Assembly (NCBI RefSeq): GCF_013337185.1
Contig: NZ_SWDE01000001.1
Location: 124,001 to 188,000 of the forward strand
DNA from: Serratia proteamaculans
GTDB lineage: Bacteria > Pseudomonadota > Gammaproteobacteria > Enterobacterales > Enterobacteriaceae
Length of the DNA: 64,000 nt
Reading direction: 5' to 3'
Each line of letters begins with the position of its first letter. The stretch's first letter is position 1. This document shows positions 56,394-64,000 of the stretch, in pieces. The position numbers were made by a program, and so were the translations under genes. The notes beneath the pieces were generated by a model. The model saw only the letters and a program-made list of their open reading frames with translations, was not told where the DNA came from and ran no database searches.

Positions 56394-57083
56394 TCAGCCA
56401 AATGAGTCGCGAATAGGATGATTCGCGGCTCAAATTAATTTTAAAAATAAAAACTATTATTAGCTCGCATTAATATAGTGCGAAATATGAATGAATTTTC
56501 TTCACTTGCACCATGATGTGGCATAAATCTCAACTTGTTGCTCAATAAAAGCTCTAAGCGTTGTTTTTACCTCTTATCTTCCCCACTTCCTGCCCTTTTT
56601 TGCCTCCCGAATATCAAATTTGCTGTTAATTTAATCACATCATTCTGTAGGGCTTGTCTCGCTTTCATCCAGGTGTTATTAGTGATTAACCGCACATAAG
56701 CAGGTGTTTGTTCTTTGAACGGCGCCTTTGTTAACTGAATGTTTCTTTATTGGGTGTGTGGGTTCGCTGCGTACGGCTTTGATGGTGATGATTCTAATTT
56801 TAACGATTAAAATCAATATGTTGAGTTGATTTCTTGTTGCCCCTTCGTCAGGGTGACAAAACCCGTCTGATGCAATAAAAGAGAATTGCTTAACATTTCT
56901 GTAAAAATTATTGGCTATGGAAATTGCCTTCTGCTAATTTCCGAGCAACTTTCTACGCGTAATTAACGGTATCGCGTCGACAAAGTGGGAACGATTTTTG
57001 CTGGTGTCTGTTTATTTAGAATTCTTATAAATACTTCACGAATATCGATAAGCAATGCTTGTTGGTGAAAAGGAGCCTCGACC
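56394..57083 (+). other. Long upstream region of the opp operon
   Basis: 690-bp AT-rich region with no convincing gene. It must hold the opp promoter and a long leader, possibly with GcvB sRNA target sites as known for oppA in E. coli. I can define no discrete element by eye. Confidence 0.5.
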
Positions 57084-58721
57084 ATGCAGCAAACCCTAAA
57101 GCACACTCCATTGGCTATGTTGATTGCCGGTTTGCTGAGTATCAGCGCCGTTTATTCTGCTCAGGCGGCTGAGGTTCCGGCCGGGGTGCAATTGGCAGAG
57201 CAGCAGAAAATTGTTATTAACAACGGCTCGGAAGTGGCTTCATTGGATCCGCACAAGGTTGAAGGCATACCGGAAAGCAATATCATTCTGAACCTGCTGG
57301 AAGGGCTGGTCAGCACTGACGCCAATGGGCATGTGGTGCCCGCGGTAGCGGCAAATTGGGAAAATCAGGGATTTAAAACCTGGACTTTCCACCTGCGTCC
57401 CGACGCAGTTTGGAGTGATGGCTCCCCAGTTACCGCGCAGGACTTCGTCTACAGTTGGCAGCGCCTGGCCGATCCGAAAATTGGCTCACCGTATGCCAGC
57501 TACCTGCAGTACGCCAAAGTTGAAAATATTGACGCCATTCTGACCGGTAAGCAAAGCCCGCAGACTCTGGGTATTAAAGCTATCGATGATAAAACGTTGC
57601 AGGTCACGTTGAGTGAGCCGGTGCCGTATTTCATCAGCATGCTGAGCCACACCTCGCTGAAACCGGTCAAACGCTCGGTGGTTGAGAAGTTTGGCGACAA
57701 GTGGACGCTGCCTGCCAACTATGTCGGTAATGGTGCCTATCGCTTGAAAGATTGGGTGGTGAATGAGCGCATCGTGCTTGAGCGCAGCCCGAGCTACTGG
57801 AACAACAAGAAAACGGTTATCGATCAGGCAACCTTCTTGCCGATTACCTCAGAGGTCAGTGACGTCAACCGCTTCCGCAGCGGTGAAATCGATATCACCA
57901 ACAGCGCCATCCCGCCGAACCTGTTCGCGAAAATGAAGAGCGAGATCCCTGAGCAATTGCACGTTAACCCTTACCTGTGCACCTTTTATTACGAGATCAA
58001 CAACCAGCGCGCACCTTTTACCGATGCCCGAGTGCGAGCTGCAGTGAAACTGACGTTGGATCGCGACATCATTGCCAACAAGATCATGGGCCAGGGGCAG
58101 ATCCCGGCCTACAGCTTTACCCCGAGCTTTACCGAAGGTGCCAAATTCACAGCGCCGGAATGGGCAGGGTGGAGCCAGGAACAACGTAATGCCGAGGCGA
58201 AAAAATTGTTGGCCGAGGCAGGCTTCAGCGCGGCTAAACCGCTGAAGTTTACGCTGCTGTACAACACTTCCGATCAAAACAAACAGCAGGCGATCGCTGC
58301 GGCGTCAATGTGGAAGAAAAACCTTGGCGCGGATGTCACGCTGCGTAATCAGGAGTGGAAAACCTCGCTGGAAAGCCGTCATCAGGGTCAGTACGACATA
58401 GCGCGTGCCACCTGGTGCGGTGATTATAACGAGCCCAGCGCCTTCCTGAATCTGGTTATCTCCAACAGCAGCATCAATACCATTTTCTACAAGAGCCCGG
58501 CGTTTGACGCCCTGATGGCCAGCACGCTGAAAGCGCCGGACGAAGCGGCGCGTGCTGCTCTTTATCAGCAGGCGGAGGCTCAGTTGGACAAAGACTCGGC
58601 GTTAATCCCGGTGTATTACCGTGTCAGTGCGCGCCTGATCAGACCGTCGGTGGGGGGCTTTACCGGTAAAGACCCGCTGGATTACACCGATGTAAAAAAC
58701 CTGTACATCATCAAGCAGTAA
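57084..58721 (+). CDS. oppA: Oligopeptide-binding protein OppA, first paralogue
   Basis: Periplasmic binding protein for oligopeptides, the receptor of the OppBCDF importer. It has 545 residues with a Sec signal peptide (LAMLIAGLLSISAVYSAQA). The ATG at 57084 has AAGGAGCC upstream. Typical segments are NNGSEVASLDPHKVEG, TFHLRPDAVWSDGSPVTAQD, LKDWVVNERIVLERSPSYWN and YLCTFYYEINNQRAPFTDAR. This copy is the more divergent of the two paralogues in the window; its carboxy end is LYIIKQ. Its peptide preference may differ from the second copy. Confidence 0.95.
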   Translation: MQQTLKHTPLAMLIAGLLSISAVYSAQAAEVPAGVQLAEQQKIVINNGSEVASLDPHKVEGIPESNIILNLLEGLVSTDANGHVVPAVAANWENQGFKTWTFHLRPDAVWSDGSPVTAQDFVYSWQRLADPKIGSPYASYLQYAKVENIDAILTGKQSPQTLGIKAIDDKTLQVTLSEPVPYFISMLSHTSLKPVKRSVVEKFGDKWTLPANYVGNGAYRLKDWVVNERIVLERSPSYWNNKKTVIDQATFLPITSEVSDVNRFRSGEIDITNSAIPPNLFAKMKSEIPEQLHVNPYLCTFYYEINNQRAPFTDARVRAAVKLTLDRDIIANKIMGQGQIPAYSFTPSFTEGAKFTAPEWAGWSQEQRNAEAKKLLAEAGFSAAKPLKFTLLYNTSDQNKQQAIAAASMWKKNLGADVTLRNQEWKTSLESRHQGQYDIARATWCGDYNEPSAFLNLVISNSSINTIFYKSPAFDALMASTLKAPDEAARAALYQQAEAQLDKDSALIPVYYRVSARLIRPSVGGFTGKDPLDYTDVKNLYIIKQ

Positions 58722-58871
58722 CTAGGGGTATTACGCCACGCCAACAGGGGTGAGTAATATCAGGGAGGCCGCCTGCCGTATTCGTTCAACGGCCGCCGGT
58801 ATAACAAGGTCCGCTCACGGGCAACGCAGGCTCCACGACGAGCCTGTGATAATAAAAACTGGAGTATACAC

Positions 58872-60509
58872 ATGACCAACATCACGAAAAAAACCATCCT
58901 TGCGGCCGGCATCATTGCCGCGCTGGGTATCACAGCAACCGGAAGTGCAATTGCTGCCGTTGTGCCGGCAGGCGTACAGCTGGCAGATAAACAAGAGATC
59001 GTTAAAAACAACGGCTCGGAAGTACAGTCCCTGGATCCGCACAAAATTGAAGGCGTACCGGAAAACAACGTTACGCGCGATCTGATGGAAGGCCTGGCCA
59101 ACAACGGCCCGGATGGTTCCATTGTTCCAGGCGTGGCTGAAAGCTGGGATAACAAAGACTTTAAAGTCTGGACCTTCCATCTGCGTAAAGACGCAAAGTG
59201 GTCGAATGGCAAGCCGGTAACGGCACAAGATTTCGTGTATAGCTGGCAGCGCGTGGTGGATCCGAAAACGGCATCCCCATACGCCAGCTATCTGCAATAT
59301 GCTCACGTAGAAAACGTCGATGACATCATCGCCGGCAAAAAAGACAAATCCACCCTGGGCGTAAAAGCCATCGACGATCACACTTTCCAGGTCACCCTGA
59401 CCGAGCCGGTGCCTTATCTGGTTGAAATGACGCCGCACTACGCGATGAAGCCAGTATTTAAAGATGCGGTCGAGAAGTTTGGCGAGAAGTGGACCCTGCC
59501 GGCGAACTACGTCAGCAACGGCGCCTACAAGTTAAAAGACTGGGTTGTTAACGAACGTATCGTGCTGGAACGTAACCCGGAATATTGGGATAACGCGAAA
59601 ACCATCATTAATAAAGTGACGTTCCTGCCAATTTCGTCGGAAGTGACCGACGTAAACCGCTACCGCACCGGCGAAATCGACATGACCTATAACAACATGC
59701 CGATCGAACTGTTCCAGAAGTTGAAAAAAGAGATCCCGAAAGAAGTTCACGTCGATCCATATCTGTGTACTTATTACTACGAGATCAACAACCAGAAAGC
59801 GCCATTTACCGATCAGCGCGTACGTGAAGCGCTGAAGCTGGGTCTGGATCGCGACATCATCACCAATAAAGTGAAAAACCAGGGCGATCTGCCGGCCTAC
59901 AGCTTCACCCCACCTTATACCGATGGCGCCAAGTTGACGCCACCAGAGTGGTTCGGCTGGACGCAGGAAAAACGCAATGAAGTGGCGAAAAAACTGTTGG
60001 CTGATGCGGGTTACGGCCCGGGCAAACCACTGACTTTCTCACTGCTCTACAACACCTCTGATCTGCATAAAAAACTGGCGATCGCCGCGGCATCCATCTG
60101 GAAGAAAAATCTGGGCGTGGACGTGAAGCTGGTGAATCAGGAGTGGAAAACCTTCCTGGATACCCGTCATCAGGGTACCTATGACGTTGCGCGTGCCGGC
60201 TGGTGTGCCGACTACAACGAACCAAGTTCGTTCCTGAACATGATGCTGTCTGACAGCAGCAGTAACACCCCGCACTATAAGAGCGCAGAGTTCGATAAGC
60301 TGATGGCGAACGTGTTGACGGCGAAAACCAAAGAAGAACGAGCAGGTCTGTATCAGAAAGCTGAAGTGCAGCTGGATAAGGATTCGGCCATCGTTCCGGT
60401 TTATTACTATGTGAATGCCCGTCTGGTGAAACCTTATGTTGGCGGTTACACCGGTAAAGACCCACTTGATAACGTGTACGACAAAAACCTGTACATCATC
60501 AAGCATTGA
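58872..60509 (+). CDS. oppA: Oligopeptide-binding protein OppA, second paralogue
   Basis: Second periplasmic oligopeptide-binding protein, also 545 residues. It is closer to E. coli OppA than the first copy, for example in the MTNITKKTILAAG start, LYNTSDLHKKLAIAAASIWK and the end LYIIKH. The signal peptide ends near ATGSAIAA. The ATG at 58872 has ACTGGAGTATACAC upstream. It is 150 bp after the first oppA and 82 bp before oppB; the hairpin in the second gap would lower expression of the membrane genes relative to the binding proteins. Confidence 0.97.
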   Translation: MTNITKKTILAAGIIAALGITATGSAIAAVVPAGVQLADKQEIVKNNGSEVQSLDPHKIEGVPENNVTRDLMEGLANNGPDGSIVPGVAESWDNKDFKVWTFHLRKDAKWSNGKPVTAQDFVYSWQRVVDPKTASPYASYLQYAHVENVDDIIAGKKDKSTLGVKAIDDHTFQVTLTEPVPYLVEMTPHYAMKPVFKDAVEKFGEKWTLPANYVSNGAYKLKDWVVNERIVLERNPEYWDNAKTIINKVTFLPISSEVTDVNRYRTGEIDMTYNNMPIELFQKLKKEIPKEVHVDPYLCTYYYEINNQKAPFTDQRVREALKLGLDRDIITNKVKNQGDLPAYSFTPPYTDGAKLTPPEWFGWTQEKRNEVAKKLLADAGYGPGKPLTFSLLYNTSDLHKKLAIAAASIWKKNLGVDVKLVNQEWKTFLDTRHQGTYDVARAGWCADYNEPSSFLNMMLSDSSSNTPHYKSAEFDKLMANVLTAKTKEERAGLYQKAEVQLDKDSAIVPVYYYVNARLVKPYVGGYTGKDPLDNVYDKNLYIIKH

Positions 60510-60519
60510 TACGGTAAGT

Positions 60520-60541
60520 GCCGGCGGTGTGAACCGCCGGC
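60520..60541 (+). terminator. Stem-loop between oppA and oppB
   Basis: GCCGGCGGT-GTGA-ACCGCCGGC, a strong hairpin without T run. Such intercistronic hairpins stabilise the upstream mRNA or attenuate, giving more binding protein than permease. Confidence 0.65.
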
Positions 60542-60591
60542 CCATGTTGAAATAATAAGCCGTTATCAGGCTGCAGCACAGGGTTAGGGCA

Positions 60592-61512
60592 ATGCTTAAA
60601 TTTATATTTCGTCGCTTGTTAGAAGCGATCCCGACACTATTTATCCTTATTACCATCTCATTCTTTATGATGCGTCTGGCACCCGGCAGCCCATTTACGG
60701 GCGAGCGTGCGTTGCCTCCTGAAGTGATGGCCAATATCGAGGCCAAATATCATTTGAACGATCCGATCTGGAAACAGTACGGCCATTATTTGGTGCAACT
60801 GTCAAAAGGCGATTTCGGGCCGTCGTTCAAATACAAAGATTATTCAGTTAACGATCTGGTCGCCGCTTCTTTCCCGGTATCTGCCAAACTCGGCCTTGCC
60901 GCATTCTTGTTGGCGGTCGTCCTGGGGGTTAGTGCCGGGGTGGTTGCCGCACTGAATCAAAATACCAAATGGGATTATACGGTGATGGGCTTTGCCATGA
61001 CCGGGGTGGTGATACCCAGTTTTGTGGTGGCGCCGTTACTGGTATTAATTTTCGCCATCACGCTGAAATGGTTACCAGGCGGCGGTTGGAACGGTGGCGC
61101 GCCGAAGTTTATTATCTTGCCGATGGTGGCGTTATCACTGGCCTATATCGCCAGCATCGCCCGTATTACACGTGGATCGATGATTGAAGTGCTGCACTCC
61201 AACTTTATCCGTACCGCCCGCGCCAAAGGGTTGCCGATGCGTCGCATCATTTTCCGCCATGCGCTCAAACCGGCGTTATTGCCCGTGCTTTCCTATATGG
61301 GCCCGGCGTTTGTCGGCATCATCACCGGGTCTATGGTGATCGAAACCATCTACGGTCTGCCGGGTATTGGCCAGCTGTTTGTTAATGGTGCGCTGAACCG
61401 CGATTATTCTTTGGTATTGAGCCTGACCATTCTGGTGGGTGGCCTGACCATTTTGTTTAACGCGATCGTCGACGTGCTGTACGCCGTTATCGATCCAAAA
61501 ATTCGTTATTAA
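60592..61512 (+). CDS. oppB: Oligopeptide ABC transporter permease OppB
   Basis: Inner-membrane permease subunit of the Opp importer, 306 residues with six helices. MLKFIFRRLLEAIPTLFILI starts it; APGSPFTGERALPPEVMANI is the periplasmic loop; the EAA coupling loop is ARAKGLPMRRIIFRHALKPA; it ends YAVIDPKIRY. ATG at 60592 with TTAGGGCA upstream. Paired with OppC, 14 bp downstream. Confidence 0.98.
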   Translation: MLKFIFRRLLEAIPTLFILITISFFMMRLAPGSPFTGERALPPEVMANIEAKYHLNDPIWKQYGHYLVQLSKGDFGPSFKYKDYSVNDLVAASFPVSAKLGLAAFLLAVVLGVSAGVVAALNQNTKWDYTVMGFAMTGVVIPSFVVAPLLVLIFAITLKWLPGGGWNGGAPKFIILPMVALSLAYIASIARITRGSMIEVLHSNFIRTARAKGLPMRRIIFRHALKPALLPVLSYMGPAFVGIITGSMVIETIYGLPGIGQLFVNGALNRDYSLVLSLTILVGGLTILFNAIVDVLYAVIDPKIRY

Positions 61513-61526
61513 GCTGGAGCACGCAA

Positions 61527-62435
61527 ATGATGTTGACGAAAAAGAATAGCGAGGCTCTGGAGAACTTCAGCGAAAAGCTTGAAGTGGAAGGGCGCAGCCT
61601 GTGGCAGGATGCCCGTCGCCGCTTTGTGCACAACCGTGCGGCAGTCAGCAGCCTGTTTGTACTGGCGCTGATTACCCTGTTTGTGATTGTAGCTCCATGG
61701 CTGTCACAGTTTGCCTATGACGATACCGATTGGGCGATGATGTCGGCAGCACCGGCTTTTGACGCGGGGCACTACTTCGGTACCGATTCCTCCGGGCGTG
61801 ATTTGTTGGTACGTGTCGCGATTGGCGGACGTATCTCGCTGATGGTTGGCGTTTCCGCCGCGCTGGTGGCGGTGATTGTCGGCACCCTGTACGGCGCCAT
61901 GTCCGGTTACCTGGGTGGTAAAATTGACTCGGTCATGATGCGTCTGCTGGAGATCCTCAACTCCTTCCCGTTTATGTTCTTCGTGATCCTGCTGGTGACC
62001 TTCTTTGGTCAAAACATCCTGCTGATCTTTGTGGCGATCGGCATGGTGTCCTGGCTCGACATGGCGCGTATTGTGCGTGGACAGACCCTGAGTCTGAAGC
62101 GTAAAGAGTTTATCGAAGCGGCGTTGGTATGCGGGGTTTCCAGCCGCAATATCGTACTGCGCCACATCGTGCCGAACGTGCTCGGCGTAGTGGTGGTATA
62201 TGCCTCATTGCTGGTGCCGAGCATGATCCTGTTCGAATCCTTCCTCAGCTTCCTGGGGCTGGGTACCCAGGAGCCATTAAGCAGCTGGGGTGCATTGCTG
62301 AGCGATGGCGCCAACTCGATGGAAGTTTCACCGTGGTTGCTGCTGTTCCCGGCGGGTTTCCTGGTTGTCACTCTGTTTTGTTTCAACTTTATCGGCGATG
62401 GTCTGCGTGACGCCCTCGACCCGAAAGATCGTTAA
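61527..62435 (+). CDS. oppC: Oligopeptide ABC transporter permease OppC
   Basis: Second permease subunit of the Opp importer, 302 residues, near-identical in layout to E. coli OppC: MMLTKKNSEALENFSEKLEV, FGTDSSGRDLLVRVAIGGRI, RGQTLSLKRKEFIEAALVCG (EAA loop region) and the end DGLRDALDPKDR. ATG at 61527 with CTGGAG upstream. It is 11 bp before oppD. Confidence 0.98.
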   Translation: MMLTKKNSEALENFSEKLEVEGRSLWQDARRRFVHNRAAVSSLFVLALITLFVIVAPWLSQFAYDDTDWAMMSAAPAFDAGHYFGTDSSGRDLLVRVAIGGRISLMVGVSAALVAVIVGTLYGAMSGYLGGKIDSVMMRLLEILNSFPFMFFVILLVTFFGQNILLIFVAIGMVSWLDMARIVRGQTLSLKRKEFIEAALVCGVSSRNIVLRHIVPNVLGVVVVYASLLVPSMILFESFLSFLGLGTQEPLSSWGALLSDGANSMEVSPWLLLFPAGFLVVTLFCFNFIGDGLRDALDPKDR

Positions 62436-62446
62436 GGAGTGCAATC

Positions 62447-63463
62447 ATGAGCACCATTGAAAATCCGCAGTTGCAAACCAGCACCGCCGTGAAATCGTCG
62501 TTGTTGTTGGATGTCAAAGACCTGCGCGTGACCTTCGGCACTCCGGACGGTGATGTGACGGCCGTTAACGACCTGAACTTTGACCTGCGCGCCGGCGAAA
62601 CGCTGGGGATCGTGGGTGAGTCTGGTTCCGGTAAATCCCAGACCGCTTTCGCGCTGATGGGACTGTTGGCCAGCAATGGCCGCATTGGCGGCTCGGCCAA
62701 ATTTAATGGCCGTGAAATCCTCAATCTGCCGGAAAAACAGCTCAACAAGCTGCGGGCAGAAGAGATTTCGATGATCTTCCAGGACCCAATGACTTCGCTC
62801 AACCCTTATATGCGCGTTGGTGAGCAGTTGATGGAAGTGCTGATGCAGCACAAGAAAATGGGTAAAAGCGAGGCCTTCGAAGAGTCGGTTCGCATGCTCG
62901 ATGCGGTTAAAATGCCGGAAGCGCGTAAGCGCATGCGCATGTATCCGCATGAGTTTTCTGGTGGCATGCGTCAGCGTGTAATGATTGCCATGGCGCTGCT
63001 GTGCCGGCCGAAGCTGTTGATTGCCGATGAGCCGACCACCGCACTGGACGTGACGGTTCAGGCGCAGATTATGACCTTGCTTAATGAGCTCAAGCGCGAG
63101 TTCAACACGGCTATTATCATGATCACTCACGACCTGGGTGTTGTGGCCGGTATCTGTAACAAAGTGCTGGTGATGTACGCCGGGCGGACCATGGAATACG
63201 GCAGCGCGCGTGACGTGTTCTATCACCCAAGCCATCCTTACTCCATCGGTTTGCTCAATGCGGTACCGCGTCTGGACGCCGAAGGTGAGGCGCTGATGAC
63301 CATTCCAGGTAACCCGCCGAACCTGCTGCGTCTGCCGAAAGGCTGCCCGTTCCAGCCGCGTTGTGCGTACGCGATGCCGCAATGTTCGAGCGCTCCGCCA
63401 TTGGAGCAATTTGGTGAAGGGCGCTTGCGTGCCTGCTTTAAACCGGTGGAGGCGTTGGTATGA
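62447..63463 (+). CDS. oppD: Oligopeptide ABC transporter ATPase OppD
   Basis: ATPase subunit of the Opp importer, 338 residues. Walker A GESGSGKSQTA, Q loop IFQDPMTSLNPYMRVG, signature FSGGMRQRVM, Walker B LLIADEPTTALDVTVQAQI, switch ITHDLGVVAG. The carboxy-terminal oligopeptide-transporter domain carries the cysteine cluster GCPFQPRCAYAMPQCSS, a probable iron-sulphur or metal site. ATG at 62447 after AAGGAG. The stop overlaps the oppF start (ATGA). Confidence 0.98.
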   Translation: MSTIENPQLQTSTAVKSSLLLDVKDLRVTFGTPDGDVTAVNDLNFDLRAGETLGIVGESGSGKSQTAFALMGLLASNGRIGGSAKFNGREILNLPEKQLNKLRAEEISMIFQDPMTSLNPYMRVGEQLMEVLMQHKKMGKSEAFEESVRMLDAVKMPEARKRMRMYPHEFSGGMRQRVMIAMALLCRPKLLIADEPTTALDVTVQAQIMTLLNELKREFNTAIIMITHDLGVVAGICNKVLVMYAGRTMEYGSARDVFYHPSHPYSIGLLNAVPRLDAEGEALMTIPGNPPNLLRLPKGCPFQPRCAYAMPQCSSAPPLEQFGEGRLRACFKPVEALV

Positions 63464-64000
63464 GTACGGTAACCGACAAGAAAGTTCTGCTCGAAGTGGC
63501 CGATTTGAAAGTGCACTTCGACATTCATGATGACAAACAGTGGTTCTGGCAGCCGCCGAAAACCCTGAAGGCCGTTGACGGCGTGACGCTGCGCCTGTTC
63601 GAAGGGGAAACTCTGGGTGTGGTGGGTGAGTCTGGTTGTGGTAAGTCAACCTTCGCCCGCGCCATTATCGGCTTGGTGAAGGCCACCAGCGGGCGCGTTG
63701 CCTGGCTGGGTAAAGACCTGCTCGGTATGAGTGACGTTGACTGGCGCAAAACCCGTAGCGATATCCAAATGATCTTCCAGGATCCGCTGGCATCGCTGAA
63801 CCCGCGTATGACCATCGGTGAAATTATTGCCGAGCCACTGCGTACCTATTACCCAAAAATGCCGCGTCAGGAAGTGAAGGACAAGGTCAAGGCGATGATG
63901 CTGAAGGTTGGCCTGCTGCCAAACCTGATCAACCGCTATCCGCATGAGTTCTCCGGCGGTCAGTGTCAGCGCATCGGCATCGCCCGTGCCCTGATCCTGG
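63460..64000 (+). CDS. oppF: Oligopeptide ABC transporter ATPase OppF (3' end outside window)
   Basis: Second ATPase of the Opp importer; only the first 180 codons are inside the window. Start ATG at 63460 overlapping the oppD stop by 4 nt. Seen so far: MSTVTDKKVLLEVADLKVHF, Walker A GESGCGKSTFARAI, Q loop IFQDPLASLNPRMTIGEI and the signature EFSGGQCQRIGIARAL just before the edge. Walker B and the carboxy part lie beyond. Confidence 0.97.
   Translation, partial: MSTVTDKKVLLEVADLKVHFDIHDDKQWFWQPPKTLKAVDGVTLRLFEGETLGVVGESGCGKSTFARAIIGLVKATSGRVAWLGKDLLGMSDVDWRKTRSDIQMIFQDPLASLNPRMTIGEIIAEPLRTYYPKMPRQEVKDKVKAMMLKVGLLPNLINRYPHEFSGGQCQRIGIARALIL

Noticed and set aside
62432-63649. 405-codon minus-strand frame opposite oppD
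   Set aside because: Shadow of the oppD coding sequence; composition (His, Gln, Arg rich) is typical of antisense frames.

Overview
The window is chromosomal DNA of an enterobacterium of the Yersiniaceae, most likely a Serratia of the liquefaciens/proteamaculans type. Gene order largely follows known enterobacterial blocks (nhaB-fadR-ycgB-dadAX; yeaH-yeaG-mipA-yeaD-gapA-msrB-yeaC; pncA-ansA-sppA-ydjA-selD-topB; xthA; tRNA-Tyr-purU-ychJ-rssAB-galU-hns-tdk-adhE-ychE-opp). Serratia/Yersinia features are the FoxA-type ferrioxamine receptor, a ChiD-type chitinase, selU between selD and topB, and ugd-uge between galU and hns. I see no prophage, insertion sequence, CRISPR array or rRNA. The assignment rests on my recall of protein sequences, not on a search.

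Layout. 1-7.6 kb: truncated NhaB antiporter, FadR, the SpoVR-like YcgB, the D-alanine catabolic pair dadA-dadX behind a CRP-type site, and a Bcr/CflA-type efflux protein. 7.7-22.4 kb is the accessory part: a DEDDh-type exonuclease; a four-gene peptide/nickel-class ABC importer whose two permeases are fused into one protein and whose promoter region carries a good Zur-type (zinc) operator; small membrane proteins; foxA behind a Fur box; a GhoT/OrtT-type small toxin; YqaE; a GNAT; an alpha/beta hydrolase; and a fasciclin-domain protein followed by an ECF sigma factor and its RskA-like anti-sigma factor. That last arrangement recalls the SigK-RskA-MPT70/83 system of mycobacteria.

22.6-42.6 kb: the stress-kinase pair yeaG-yeaH behind a sigma-54 promoter, the outer-membrane protein MipA, central metabolism and repair genes (gapA, yeaD, msrB), chitinase, NAD and asparagine salvage (pncA, ansA), SppA, YdjA, the tightly overlapping selD-selU-topB-ynjH run, NudG, XthA and a LOG-family phosphoribohydrolase.

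42.7-64 kb: two tRNA-Tyr genes followed by a 171-bp-period repeat that carries the last 19 nt of the tRNA (like the E. coli tyrT/rtT locus), purU, ychJ, the RpoS-turnover adaptor rssB with rssA, the UDP-sugar genes galU-ugd-uge (UDP-glucose to UDP-glucuronate to UDP-galacturonate), hns, tdk, adhE, ychE, and the oligopeptide permease operon with two consecutive oppA genes. The window ends inside oppF.

The best leads for something little described are the Zur-box/fused-permease importer, the FAS1-SigK-RskA module with a conserved-looking cysteine pair, the orphan GhoT-like toxin, and several short membrane proteins.
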